Positions 52,224 to 60,610 of a stretch of DNA of 64,000 nt are shown in pieces. Within the stretch, counting starts at the first letter, position 1; each line of letters starts with the position of its first letter. The notes under the pieces were generated by a model. That model was not told the DNA's origin and did no database searches. It saw nothing but the letters and a program-made list of their open reading frames with translations. Made by a program: the position numbers and the translations under genes. Source of the DNA: CAYTLW01 sp964438735 (GTDB lineage Bacteria; Myxococcota_A; UBA9042). Location of the stretch: positions 1 to 64,000 of the forward strand of contig CAYTLW010000008.1 of NCBI GenBank assembly GCA_964438735.1, in the 5' to 3' direction.

Positions 52224-52730
52224 ATGCCAGTCGAAATCCACAACCGACACGTCCGCCTGCGGGTCGACAAGCGCGCCCTGGCCCGGCACCTGCGCGGCAT
52301 CTTGCGCGCCTTTGGTCGGCCGCGGGCGTTGGTGGACGTCTCGCTGGTCGACGACGAGGAGATCCGCGCCCTGAATCGTGACCATCGCGGCATCGATTCC
52401 GTGACCGACGTGCTCAGCTTCGCTTTGGAGGAAGCCGGGCCACAGGTCGGTCCGCTGGCGGTGCTGGGCGATATCGTGATCTCGCTGGATTGCGCCCGGC
52501 GCCAGGCCGCGCTGGTGACCGCGGCTCATGGCTCAGAGGGCGATTCGCCCTATCGGCTGCGCGAAGAGACGCTCTTTCTGGCCACGCACGGCTTGCTGCA
52601 CCTGCTGGGCCACGACCATGTAGACGCAGAAGAGGCCCTGGCCATGGAGGCGCTGGAGCGGCGCTTCATGATCTCGGTGACGCCCGTGGCGATGCACGAG
52701 ATCGATCGCAGCGCACACGGCAGCGGCTGA
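52224..52730 (+). CDS. ybeY: Endoribonuclease YbeY
   Basis: 168 residues from the ATG at 52224. YbeY is a zinc-dependent RNase for 16S rRNA 3'-end maturation and 70S quality control. The metal motif HGLLHLLGHDH gives His122, His126 and His132; LNRDHRGIDSVTDVLSF is the substrate loop. The insertion at about 95-112 (TAAHGSEGDSPY) is longer than in E. coli. Third gene of phoH-pgpH-ybeY. Short direct repeats of GTCGAAATC flank its start codon. Confidence 0.95.
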   Translation: MPVEIHNRHVRLRVDKRALARHLRGILRAFGRPRALVDVSLVDDEEIRALNRDHRGIDSVTDVLSFALEEAGPQVGPLAVLGDIVISLDCARRQAALVTAAHGSEGDSPYRLREETLFLATHGLLHLLGHDHVDAEEALAMEALERRFMISVTPVAMHEIDRSAHGSG

Positions 52731-52747
52731 GGTTGGGGCGGTCGCGA

Positions 52748-53743
52748 CTACTGCTGGACGTCGTCGCACCAGTCCGGCGGCGACTCGGATAGCTCGCACA
52801 ACAACGCCCAGCCATCGGTGTCGTAGCAGTTGTCGTTGGCGAAGTTCAGCTTGTGTGTGATGTCCAGCGCGGCGGCGGTGAGGGTGCCGCGGGCGTTCTT
52901 GACCGAGTAAGCGGCGCCCGAACTCGGTCCGTCCAGGTGGAAGAGGAAGACCGTGCTGGACAGGTCGTTTTCGTAGCGGCGCTCGAACTTCGGCAGCTTG
53001 GCCGGGTATTCGTTGGACCAGCGTACCTCGTCGATCAGCCCGACGTAGGGCACGGTGTTGTCACCTATGGCTGCGTCACCTTTGAAGAAGCCGAGACCGA
53101 TGAGGTCGTTGTCGGCGAAGATCGGGCCCTCGCCCTTGGCGATTTTTGCGTTCACCTCCTTCAGAGGATTGAGGTCGGCCGCCACGCCGATCACCTTCTT
53201 GTCGCCATTGTAGCCGCAGACGATGTGGTGCCATTCGTCGGGCTTCAGCGCGTAGTCATAGGCCATCACCCACGCGCCTTCGCCCTTGTTGGCGGCAATT
53301 CCGCACGCGGGAGCGACGCCATTGCCACCGTTGACGCCAACGAGTCCGATGGCAAACCCGCGTTCGCCACCTTGCTCTCGGCGACCCACGAGCACGCTGA
53401 GCTTGTCGGCGACGAGCTTCTTCTTGGGCTTGAACCAGAGCGACAGGGCGAATGAATCGGCCTTCGTCGGCTTCAAGGTCTCGAAATCTCCGGTCTGGAC
53501 GACGAGCAGATCGGAAGCACCCTCGACACTGAGGACCCGGCGCGCCCCGCATTGTTCGCAGCCGTCGCAGGCCTTCTTGTTGCCGTCGTCGCAACTCTCG
53601 TTGTCATCGGCGGCGGCGTTGTCGCCGCCACAGAGCGCCTCGTTGATCTTCTGGTCCAGTTCCTCTTCGCTGATGCGCTCGGGCAGGCAACCCAAGAGCA
53701 AGGAGAAGGCGGCGACAGTGGCGCATATCTTCAGGCATCTCAT
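52748..53743 (-). CDS. Lipoprotein with concanavalin A/LamG-like domain
   Basis: 331 residues from the ATG at 53743 that overlaps the upstream TPR gene stop (ATGA) and has GGAGGG 9 nt upstream. The signal peptide ends in lipobox LLGC. A short Cys-rich motif of the ESCDDGNKKACDGCEQC type follows. Residues about 80-290 form a LamG-like jelly roll (FALSLWFKPKKKLV, DEWHHIVCGYNGDKK, YVGLIDEVRWSNEYPAKL). Probably outer-surface, possibly glycan-binding. Last of a two-gene unit with the TPR protein. Confidence 0.8.
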   Translation of the reverse strand: MRCLKICATVAAFSLLLGCLPERISEEELDQKINEALCGGDNAAADDNESCDDGNKKACDGCEQCGARRVLSVEGASDLLVVQTGDFETLKPTKADSFALSLWFKPKKKLVADKLSVLVGRREQGGERGFAIGLVGVNGGNGVAPACGIAANKGEGAWVMAYDYALKPDEWHHIVCGYNGDKKVIGVAADLNPLKEVNAKIAKGEGPIFADNDLIGLGFFKGDAAIGDNTVPYVGLIDEVRWSNEYPAKLPKFERRYENDLSSTVFLFHLDGPSSGAAYSVKNARGTLTAAALDITHKLNFANDNCYDTDGWALLCELSESPPDWCDDVQQ

Positions 53744-54651
53744 CGGAAGTGCCCTCCCACCGTCAGGCCGTATTGCGCCTGGCCATCCCAGGTTCGGCCC
53801 ACCTGCGGTCGAGCGAACCACGCGCTGGCTGGCACCGCCGTTGTCGCCGGCTTCTTCATGAACATGCGCCAGGCGCCCCAGCCGCCCAGGCCCAGACCGG
53901 CGAGGGTGAAGAAGATTCCGGCGCTATGCCTGGCCTTGGCGGAGTCGGCCTGCTTGTTGTAGGTCTGCTTGGCGTTGTCGCTGCCGAAATCCATGTTGTT
54001 GGCCGCCTCCAGGTCCGACGCGGCGCCGGACATGGTCGCGGTACCGATCAGGAAGAGCAGACCACCGCCGCCCAGCAGGCCCCAGGTGACCCACTTGCCC
54101 CGCTCGTCGGCCGGCGCTGGTTGGACCACTCCGGGTGGAGGCACCACAGGCTGAGGTTTGGCCTCGCCTTTCGGCTCTGGCTTCGGCTCTACCTTGGGTT
54201 CAGGCTTCGGTTCGACCTTGGGTTCGGGTTTCGGCTCTTCCTTCGGCGCGGCCTTGCCCGCCGCGACCTGCTTCTTCAGCGTCTCGATGTGGCCTTTGGC
54301 CTCGGCCCGACCGGCGGCGCTCAGGCCCTGCAGGTCCAGGTACTGCTCGAAGACGATGATCGCCTTGGCCGGCATGGCCCCTTTCTGGTAGGCGCGGGCG
54401 GCGTTGTACATCAGCGCGGGTGCGCGCGAGATGGCAAACGCCTCGAGGAAGAGCTGGGCAGCCTTGGCGTGGTTGCCGCTCTTGAACTCGATCTTGGCCT
54501 CCATGGCCTTGGCTTCAGCGCGAGCGCGTTCGGCTTTGCCGAGTCGCGCATGGGCTGGGCCGGGCAGGGCGAGGAACAGGGTCAGTCCACACGCCAGGGC
54601 GGTGAGCCGAACGGTCACAGAGGTCGGTTTGTTCTTCATCACGTCGCCCAT
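53740..54651 (-). CDS. Exported TPR protein with KPEP linker and membrane helices
   Basis: 303 residues from the ATG at 54651 (AGGGTGG upstream). A signal peptide ends near PAHA-RL. About two TPR units (45-130: AKIEFKSGNHAKAAQLFLEA) precede a linker of repeated KPEPKVEP units (about 138-175). Two hydrophobic stretches follow (LLGGGGLLFLIGTATM and SAGIFFTLAGLGLGGWGAW). This architecture is frequent in myxobacteria, where the TPR part is thought to be periplasmic. Function unknown. Confidence 0.78.
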   Translation of the reverse strand: MGDVMKNKPTSVTVRLTALACGLTLFLALPGPAHARLGKAERARAEAKAMEAKIEFKSGNHAKAAQLFLEAFAISRAPALMYNAARAYQKGAMPAKAIIVFEQYLDLQGLSAAGRAEAKGHIETLKKQVAAGKAAPKEEPKPEPKVEPKPEPKVEPKPEPKGEAKPQPVVPPPGVVQPAPADERGKWVTWGLLGGGGLLFLIGTATMSGAASDLEAANNMDFGSDNAKQTYNKQADSAKARHSAGIFFTLAGLGLGGWGAWRMFMKKPATTAVPASAWFARPQVGRTWDGQAQYGLTVGGHFR

Positions 54652-54906
54652 GTTGCCACCCTGCACGCGACCGTCAACCCGACCGCTGCCCGCCGTGTTC
54701 TCACGTCCGATGTGAGCCCGGACGGGACCGATGTCGCAAGCGGGCAAGAGCGGGTTTGACAGGGTCGCAGGCCCCGGCAATCCTTGTGAATCGGAATGAC
54801 CCGCGAGTCGTTCGGGTTGCTGGACATGGCTTCACACCCCACGCCAGCCGAGGCGCCCACCAAGGGAAAGGCGCCACCAGACTGCACAGCAAATGGAGTA
54901 CAGAAC

Positions 54907-55422
54907 ATGACCTCGATGCGTTTCGTCGTCGCCGCGTGCGCGATATTTGCGTTGATGGCCTGCCACGAGAGCCAAGCCAACGACAACGAACAGGCGACTG
55001 CCGCGACATCTGCGGCGGTTCAGCCCGGCGCGCCGAGTCAGGCGGCGGTACCCGCTGGCGCTCCATCCGGCAAGGCGGGGCGCTACTCGGTCGTCGCCAC
55101 GCCGGTGACCATCCGTGCGGGCGGCAAGACCACCACGAAGCTGACAATCCAGCCGGCCAAGGGGTTGAAGTTCAACAAGGACTTCCCGTCCAAGTTCATC
55201 GTCAACGCGGGCCGTCACGCCAAGTGCGACAAGAAGGACCTGACCAAACGCGCCGGCGACGTCAAGATGGACGGCAAGACCGGCGTGGTCACCATCCCGC
55301 TGAGTGCCGTCGCCGTAGGAACCGGTGATTTGAGCATCATTGGCAACTTCAGCGTCTGCAACGACGAGCAGTGCTTCGTCCTGCGCGGCGAGTCCCTGGC
55401 CCTGTCGGTGACCGTCAAATAG
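54907..55422 (+). CDS. Small secreted lipoprotein
   Basis: 171 residues from the ATG at 54907 (GGAG 8 nt upstream); the ATG at 54916 is also possible. Lipobox LMAC, an Ala/Pro-rich linker, then an Ig-like beta domain (about 60-170: YSVVATPVTIRAGGKTTTKL, VVTIPLSAVAVGTGDLSIIG) with a CNDEQC pair near the end, reminiscent of the CxxxxC of periplasmic thiol domains such as DsbD-alpha. That similarity is weak. No operon partner. Confidence 0.7.
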   Translation: MTSMRFVVAACAIFALMACHESQANDNEQATAATSAAVQPGAPSQAAVPAGAPSGKAGRYSVVATPVTIRAGGKTTTKLTIQPAKGLKFNKDFPSKFIVNAGRHAKCDKKDLTKRAGDVKMDGKTGVVTIPLSAVAVGTGDLSIIGNFSVCNDEQCFVLRGESLALSVTVK

Positions 55423-55437
55423 GCGACCGTCAAATAG
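55410..55437 (+). repeat. 13-bp direct repeat duplicating the end of a gene
   Basis: GACCGTCAAATAG occurs at 55410-55422 and again at 55425-55437. The period is 15 bp, so the last codons TVK-stop are repeated in frame as ATVK-stop. Probably slippage. Confidence 0.75.
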
Positions 55438-55454
55438 ACGGACAACGCCTGCTG

Positions 55455-55468
55455 GGCGCTTCGGCCCC
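55455..55468. terminator. Short GC hairpin between convergent genes
   Basis: GGGC-GCTTCG-GCCC lies in the 48-nt gap between the small lipoprotein and the gamma-glutamylcysteine ligase gene. A 4-bp stem with no T-run, so the terminator role is tentative. Confidence 0.3.
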
Positions 55469-55470
55469 AC

Positions 55471-56811
55471 TCAAAGCAGCGACAGCAGCGACGGGCGGGC
55501 CTGCAAGCGCGCGGCCGTTTGTTGCCATGCCGGCAGTTCTTCGCCCGTAGCGATGGCCTGCAGCCGGTCCAGCCCTTCGTCCGCGGCGCGATCCTCGCCG
55601 AACTCTTGGCGCAAGCGGTCCAGCCCAGCTCGGGCCAGGTCCAGCAGGGCCCGCGCCTGCTCGCCCACGTGATGCTCATTTGATCGACCGTCGAGTCCGT
55701 CTTTGCAGGCTGCCGCGCGCAGCGCTGCCCGATCCACGCTCCAGTCCCCATCTTGGAGCAACTGCAGGGCGGCCCGGCGGCTGGCCACGTCGTAGAACAG
55801 GCCTTTGATCAGCGCAGGCAGGCCCGGCAGCAACGGGGCCGGCACGCAGTCGGCGCCTCGAATCTCGATGTAGCGCTTCAAACGCATGTCCGGAAAGACG
55901 GTCGAAAGGTGCAACTCCCAGTCGTCCAGGGTCGGTCGGACGCCATGCACGCCGTCGTGGACGAAGTCGCGGAAGGTCGTACCCCAAGGGACCTCCAGGT
56001 AGACGTGTTCGCCGGAGGCATCCACGCCCTTGCGGAAGTACATCGGCGCGTCGGCCACCCAGTCGACCCAGTCGGCGACCGTGGCCGCCGGATCGAAGGC
56101 CATGGCGCCCGGCAGGCAACGCGCCGCCTCCACGTCGAGCCAGATGTCGGCGCGGGTCGACGCCATGCCCGTGGGCCGGCCTCCTCGCCAGGGGGAGTTG
56201 GCGAAGAGCGCGATGATGGCCGGCGTCGCCAGGTGACCCAGGCGCATCATCTCCATGGCCTCTGCGCCGTCGGTGAAGTCCACATTGGTCTGCACCGTGC
56301 AGGTCAGGTGCATCATCTGCAGACCATGCCCGCCGACCCGCGGCATACGCGCCCGCATGATGCCGTAGCGGGCCTTGGGCATGCGCGGTGCCGCCTCGAC
56401 CGTACCCAGCGGGTCCAGGCCAACGTGGCCGAATCGAACACCAAGATCGCTTGCAACATCACCCAGTTCGGCGATGTGACGATCGAGCTCGGCGAGCATG
56501 TCGTCCACGCGCTTGACCGGCGCACCGCTGAGTTCGAATTGGCCGGCGGGCTCCAACGTGATGGAGGCGGCGTCGCGCAATAGCGACACCAGGCGCCCAT
56601 CCTCGTAGACGGGCTGCCAGTCGAAGCGCTCGGCGAGGCGCTCCATCAGGGTCCGGATGCCGACGGCGCCATCGTATTGCAGCTTGCGCCCCGCGCTGTC
56701 GAAGGCCAGACACTCGTGCTCGGTGCCGATCAGCAAGCCGTCGCGGGTCTTGGCGCCGTCCTCGAGCCAGGCCACGCACTCCGACAGAGATTCGATGGGG
56801 GCACCGGCCAT
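55471..56811 (-). CDS. gshA: Glutamate-cysteine ligase, GCS2 (proteobacterial/plant) type
   Basis: 446 residues from the ATG at 56811 (GGAGG 4 nt upstream). It forms gamma-glutamylcysteine, the first step in glutathione synthesis. Key segments: LIGTEHECLAFD, SITLEPAGQFELSGAP (acidic metal ligands), QMMHLTCTVQTNVDFTD, RGGRPTGMASTRADIW and LKRYIEIRGADCVP. Length is typical of the about 450-residue rhizobial/plant form and not of E. coli GshA. No gshB is near. A homologue making a related thiol (EgtA-like) is possible but the motifs fit GshA better. Confidence 0.92.
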   Translation of the reverse strand: MAGAPIESLSECVAWLEDGAKTRDGLLIGTEHECLAFDSAGRKLQYDGAVGIRTLMERLAERFDWQPVYEDGRLVSLLRDAASITLEPAGQFELSGAPVKRVDDMLAELDRHIAELGDVASDLGVRFGHVGLDPLGTVEAAPRMPKARYGIMRARMPRVGGHGLQMMHLTCTVQTNVDFTDGAEAMEMMRLGHLATPAIIALFANSPWRGGRPTGMASTRADIWLDVEAARCLPGAMAFDPAATVADWVDWVADAPMYFRKGVDASGEHVYLEVPWGTTFRDFVHDGVHGVRPTLDDWELHLSTVFPDMRLKRYIEIRGADCVPAPLLPGLPALIKGLFYDVASRRAALQLLQDGDWSVDRAALRAAACKDGLDGRSNEHHVGEQARALLDLARAGLDRLRQEFGEDRAADEGLDRLQAIATGEELPAWQQTAARLQARPSLLSLL

Positions 56812-56875
56812 TCAGCCTCCGCGCGCCGCGCGAGGGCGTCGCCAGTGTCGGGGTCCGAGACCTCAGACCCGCGCG

Positions 56876-58426
56876 TCAATCGTAGTAGAAGGTCTCGAAT
56901 CGGCCGAAGGTGATCGCGCCGAACAGTTGAATGATCATACAGATCACGATCAGTACCTTGAGCCGTCGACTCAAGTGACCGACCCGCAGCGCGAAGAGGC
57001 CCACCAAGGCCGGCCAGAAATCGAGCGCAAAGCGGTAGCCGAACTGCTGCCAGCCGTCGTTCTGGTAGAGCAGCGCCGGAGTGGCGATGACCGCGATGGC
57101 GATGGCCAGGTGGCGGATGAGCGCCCGCCGCTCCCGCGCCTTGTCGTCCTGGTCCGCCGGCGGCGCCGCAGGATGGCTTCGCATGGCTCCAAACAGGGCG
57201 AAAAGCGCCGGCGTACAGGCCAGGATGCCCAGTCCGTGCCGCGTAATCTGCACGAAGGGCGGATGATCGGTGAGTCGGGGCAGGTTGGTCAGGGCCGCGC
57301 TGAGGTTGCGATTGAGGAAGTGGAAGTTGAACAGCCCGAAGTCGCGAGTGGGCGCCCGCGTCCCCTCCAACAGGTAGAAGTGGCCGAACTCGAGAGGGTT
57401 CTGCCAGCGGGCCCAGTTGTACCAGGCGAGCGCCAGACCGATGGCCGCCATGGGAATGCAGAAGAGGGCGATGCGGCCGGCGGCGCGGCGGAACCCGGCC
57501 CAGCCATCTCCACCCAGCCACTGCCCCCGCGGGAAGAGCGCCTCCAGGGGCAGGAAGACGGCCGCAAAGAGCAGGGGCGTGCGCGTGGCGACGCCCAGGC
57601 CCAGGATCAGACCAGCCAGCAGGGGATGTCGCGCGCCCTGGGCCGCCAGCAGGAAGCCCAGGTGCATGGCCACGCCCATGGTCAGGGCGGTGAACCACAC
57701 CTCGCCGCGTGTGGCGCTGTACCAGAGCACGGTACCGAAGGCGAAGAGCGCCACCAGCCACAACTGATCGGCGCGGCCGTGGTAGAGCAACCCCTGCGCC
57801 CGCAGTCGCCCCAGCCAGATGAGCAGTAGCAGGGCGGCCAGGACGCCAAAGAGCAGGGTAACGATCACGTCGTTGACGTGGTAGCCCACCACGGCCACAA
57901 GAGGCATCAACATGACGGCCGGGAAGGGCGGGAAGGAGATCTGGTACACGACCCGATCACAGCGAGCCCGCGGCCGCTTGGGGTCGCATCCGCTGGCCAG
58001 GTCCCGGCTGACGTCGATGAACATCATCTTGCCATCGACGGTCCAGAACTCGGTCTTTCGAGGGCCGTTGGTATTCTTGTACGGGAAGACGCCGCGAACT
58101 TCCTGGCCGCCGTTCAGCACCAGGACGCGGTAGCTGGCCCAGTCATTCCAGCCGGAGCCGCCGCCGACCGCTCGATCGATCGCCTCCTGGTAGCCGGGCG
58201 GATCGTCAGGTTGCGGCCTTGACTTGCCGCGTCGGCGCGGCGTGTCGGTGTCCAGTCTTCCGTTGAGGAAGGAGTTGGCCAGATCGGTGAAGTGGAAATG
58301 GGGCGTCGGCTTCAACAGGCGATCCCACGCGGTCACGCCGTAGACCACGCCGACCACAGCCGCGACGGCCAGCAGCAATTGCCAGCGTCGGGAAGGGCGA
58401 CCGTCGACTTCGGGTGGATTGGGCAT
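56876..58426 (-). CDS. Polytopic membrane protein, possible GT-C glycosyltransferase
   Basis: 516 residues from the ATG at 58426; a TTG at 58507 would add 27 residues. About ten membrane helices are visible. The segment HFHFTDLANSFLNGRLD after the first helix, followed by a long extracytoplasmic loop, is typical of GT-C-like and DUF-class envelope proteins that use polyprenyl-linked sugars. The usual catalytic DD or DE motif is not obvious, so the enzymatic role is uncertain. It is divergent from the selenoprotein gene. Confidence 0.68.
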   Translation of the reverse strand: MPNPPEVDGRPSRRWQLLLAVAAVVGVVYGVTAWDRLLKPTPHFHFTDLANSFLNGRLDTDTPRRRGKSRPQPDDPPGYQEAIDRAVGGGSGWNDWASYRVLVLNGGQEVRGVFPYKNTNGPRKTEFWTVDGKMMFIDVSRDLASGCDPKRPRARCDRVVYQISFPPFPAVMLMPLVAVVGYHVNDVIVTLLFGVLAALLLLIWLGRLRAQGLLYHGRADQLWLVALFAFGTVLWYSATRGEVWFTALTMGVAMHLGFLLAAQGARHPLLAGLILGLGVATRTPLLFAAVFLPLEALFPRGQWLGGDGWAGFRRAAGRIALFCIPMAAIGLALAWYNWARWQNPLEFGHFYLLEGTRAPTRDFGLFNFHFLNRNLSAALTNLPRLTDHPPFVQITRHGLGILACTPALFALFGAMRSHPAAPPADQDDKARERRALIRHLAIAIAVIATPALLYQNDGWQQFGYRFALDFWPALVGLFALRVGHLSRRLKVLIVICMIIQLFGAITFGRFETFYYD

Positions 58427-58617
58427 GTTCGCCGAGGGCGCCTCTGCGGCCGGTTGTCGCGCTCCAGGAATCCGCCCGTCTTCGGGCTGGTTGGAGCGGC
58501 GCGGCAATGTACTGCCACCGCGGCGACCGGGTCAATCGAATCACCGGGCTGGACGCCGACAGGTGGCCAGATCGTTGCCTGGTCTCCAGGGCGGGTGCTA
58601 GGGTACGCGCTCGCTGC

Positions 58618-58644
58618 TGGCTGTGGCGGCATACTTCACAGCCA
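58618..58644 (+). promoter_or_regulatory. 8-bp inverted repeat upstream of the selenoprotein gene
   Basis: TGGCTGTG (58618-58625), 11-nt loop, CACAGCCA (58637-58644), a perfect match, 30 nt before the ATG at 58675. Could be an operator or a 5'-leader hairpin. Confidence 0.4.
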
Positions 58645-58674
58645 CTCCGACTCGACCCCGCTTGGGAGCTGAAC

Positions 58675-60120
58675 ATGAAGATCACCAGGTGGCTCGTCAC
58701 TGTAGGCGCAGTGGCCCTGCCAGCGTCGGTGCTGCTCTGGCTGCCGACCGGCGGTACTCGCGCCACCTCGACTGGCGCGGTGCCGGTCGCTGTGGCCCAG
58801 CCCGCGCCGACGACGGCCCACGTCCTTCGCTCGGGCGTGGTGGCCGCGTTGCAGGTACACGACGAGATGTTGCTCGCGGCGGCAAAGGTCAGTGCGCCCA
58901 AGTTGCTGCCTGTGGCGTCCGCCGCGGCGGCTGCCGGCACGGTGGTCCCGTCGCCCGCCCAGGCCGTCCCGGATACACCCGATGCCGAGAGGATCGCGCT
59001 CTTCTATACCGGCAACGTGATCGGCGAGACCGATCCCTGCGGGTGAGCACGCGCTCCGCTGGGCGGTCTTGCCCGGCGCTCAACCTGGATTCGACAGAAC
59101 GCCGAGCGGTTCAAGGGCAACCTGGCCGTCGACACCGGTGGTCTGCTCATCGCCAACCCACATTTCGTCTCGGAGTCCGACGCCGAGGTTGCCAGCCGGG
59201 CGCGCTGCTTCTTCCGCTCCCTGGCGGCCATGGGCTATGTGGCACTCAACATCGGCCCTCACGAGATGGCCATGGATCGCAAGGCGTTGCGCAAGGCAGC
59301 CGGCGCCCAACGGATCGCCCTGCTGTCGGCGAACATTCTGGACGACAAGACAGGCAAGCCGGCGTTCAGCAGCCACCTGGTCCGCAAGGTCGGCGGCCTG
59401 AAGATCGGCTTCTTCGGCCTGGTCACCGAGAGCCCTCCGAATTACGGAAAGCTCTTCGTCGAGCGCGGGCTGCGGGTCGTCGCGCCGGTCGGCGCCGCTC
59501 GCAAGGCGGTGCGTGCGTTGCGCGACAAGGGTTGTGACATTGTCATCGCACTCAGCCAACTCAAGCGACACGAGATCGAGGACCTGGGCGACAAGGTCAA
59601 GGGCCTGGACGTGGTCCTGGGCTCCAGCAATATGGAGTTGACCCAGTCGCTACAGCGGCTCGGCAGCCTGCTCTATGGCGACACCTACATGAAGGGCAAG
59701 TACGTCGCCCAGATGCTCATTCATGCCGGCGAGAAGGGGCGCGGCTGGCGGGTTGAGAACCTGCTGCGTTCCATGGACTCAGAGCGCGCTGCGCTGGCCC
59801 AACAGGTGCAGTCCATGCAGACGGAGTTGGCCGCTTCCGAGGGCCCGAATGCGGACCTGAAGTTGACCGAGCAGTCGCGCAAGATCATGCAGGCCAGGCT
59901 GGCCCGGGCCCGCGCTCGGCTGCAACGCCTGGGCCTGGAGTTGGAAGGGGGCGTCGTCGGCCACGAGGGGGCGGGCACGCTGGCCCTGTCCATGCATCCG
60001 CTTGGCAGCGAGGTGAGCGATCACGCCAAGGTGCTGGCATTCGTGAACGCCCACAAGAAGAAGTTTCCGGCCAAGAAGGGGCACCACGGGCACCACGGGC
60101 ACCACGGGCACCAACACTGA
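58675..60120 (+). CDS. Metallophosphatase/5'-nucleotidase-like selenoprotein with in-frame UGA
   Basis: 481 residues from the ATG at 58675 (GGGAG upstream), reading UGA at 59044-59046 as selenocysteine (residue 124). An N-terminal hydrophobic signal (LVTVGAVALPASVLLWLP) and Ala/Pro linker lead to IALFYTGNVIGETDPCG-U, then ARAPLGGLARRSTWIRQNAE, LAVDTGGLLIANPHF, MGYVALNIGPHEMA, KIGFFGLVTESPPNYG, and IVIALSQLKRHEIEDLG. This matches the UshA-like metallophosphatase family in which CGCxxxPLGG is usual, so the UGA replaces the second Cys. The C-terminus has a coiled coil and a His-rich tail (HHGHHGHHGHQH). If UGA stops translation, only a 123-residue fragment is made. The selenocysteine reading is supported by a SECIS-like hairpin; a Cys-to-stop mutation is the alternative. 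Confidence 0.75.
59044..59082 (+). promoter_or_regulatory. Candidate bacterial SECIS element with UGA selenocysteine codon
   Basis: UGA at 59044-59046. Upper stem: 59057-59064 pairs with 59071-59078 (8 bp, one U-G wobble). Apical loop 59065-59070 is GGUCUU. The lower stem pairs UGAG (59044-59047) with CUCA (59079-59082), leaving nine 5' bases unpaired. The loop begins 18 nt after UGA, as GGUCU does in the E. coli fdhF element, in which G and U of the loop contact SelB. The same bases also encode the conserved PLGGL motif, so part of the match could be due to protein conservation. Confidence 0.68.
60079..60114 (+). repeat. Four tandem 9-bp units encoding a His-rich tail
   Basis: GGGCACCAC repeated with the last unit altered, encoding the GHH steps near the C-terminus. 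Suits binding of zinc, nickel or copper and can expand or shrink by slippage. Confidence 0.85.
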
Positions 60121-60135
60121 CAGGGCGCATGCAGC

Positions 60136-60540
60136 CTATTTCCGGCCGCCGCGGCGGATACTCTGCACGATGTGGCGCGCGCGCCAGGCCTGGTGTTCGT
60201 TGAGGTGCTGCCAGCGCTCGTGAAGCACCCTCTCCATGCCGCGCACACAGCGGCCGTCGCCGACTGTTGACAGGCAATCCAGCACCCGCTCGATGGCGGC
60301 GTGATCCAGGTCCGCCAGCCGGTCGTAGAAGAAGCCGGTCAACTCCACCTGCAGCTCGCCATGGCCGGCGCTCGCCAGCTCATCGATGGCCTGCAGGGCA
60401 TCGTTCAGGTCCGCGCCCAGGAGTCGCTGCCGGAGTCTCGTCAGATCTGCCCGTTCGGCAACGGGCGGCGCCTCGTCGTCGGCGTCCAGAAAGTCCGGCA
60501 GGTCGTCTTCACCTGGCGATTCGGGCCATGGCGCGCTCAT
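60136..60540 (-). CDS. Small helical hypothetical protein
   Basis: 134 residues from the ATG at 60540 (GGGGG upstream). An acidic N-terminus (PESPGEDDLPDFLDADDE) precedes about five helices (LTRLRQRLLGADLNDALQAIDELASAG, AAIERVLDCLSTVGDG, QAWRARHIVQSIRR) with a HEAT-like spacing. No catalytic motif. Located 70 nt after the lamin-tail gene on the same strand. Function unknown. Confidence 0.65.
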   Translation of the reverse strand: MSAPWPESPGEDDLPDFLDADDEAPPVAERADLTRLRQRLLGADLNDALQAIDELASAGHGELQVELTGFFYDRLADLDHAAIERVLDCLSTVGDGRCVRGMERVLHERWQHLNEHQAWRARHIVQSIRRGGRK

Positions 60541-60610
60541 GAACGACCCCCGCCACGGCACGCAGGCGTGCTTGAACGGAGGCGCGGTCTGCGGAGCGGG
60601 ATTCGAGCCA

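Noticed and set aside
58675..59046. Pseudogene through nonsense mutation
   Set aside because: Cannot be excluded, but the rest of the gene shows no decay, the UGA is exactly at a family Cys, and a SECIS-like hairpin with fdhF-like spacing is present.
60079..60114. CRISPR-like short repeats
   Set aside because: The 9-bp units are back to back and encode a His-rich tail; no spacers.
59047..60120. Separate gene starting at the ATG 59230
   Set aside because: Codons between 59047 and 59230 are in the same frame and encode conserved residues (PLGGLARR, VDTGGLL), so translation must come from upstream through the UGA.
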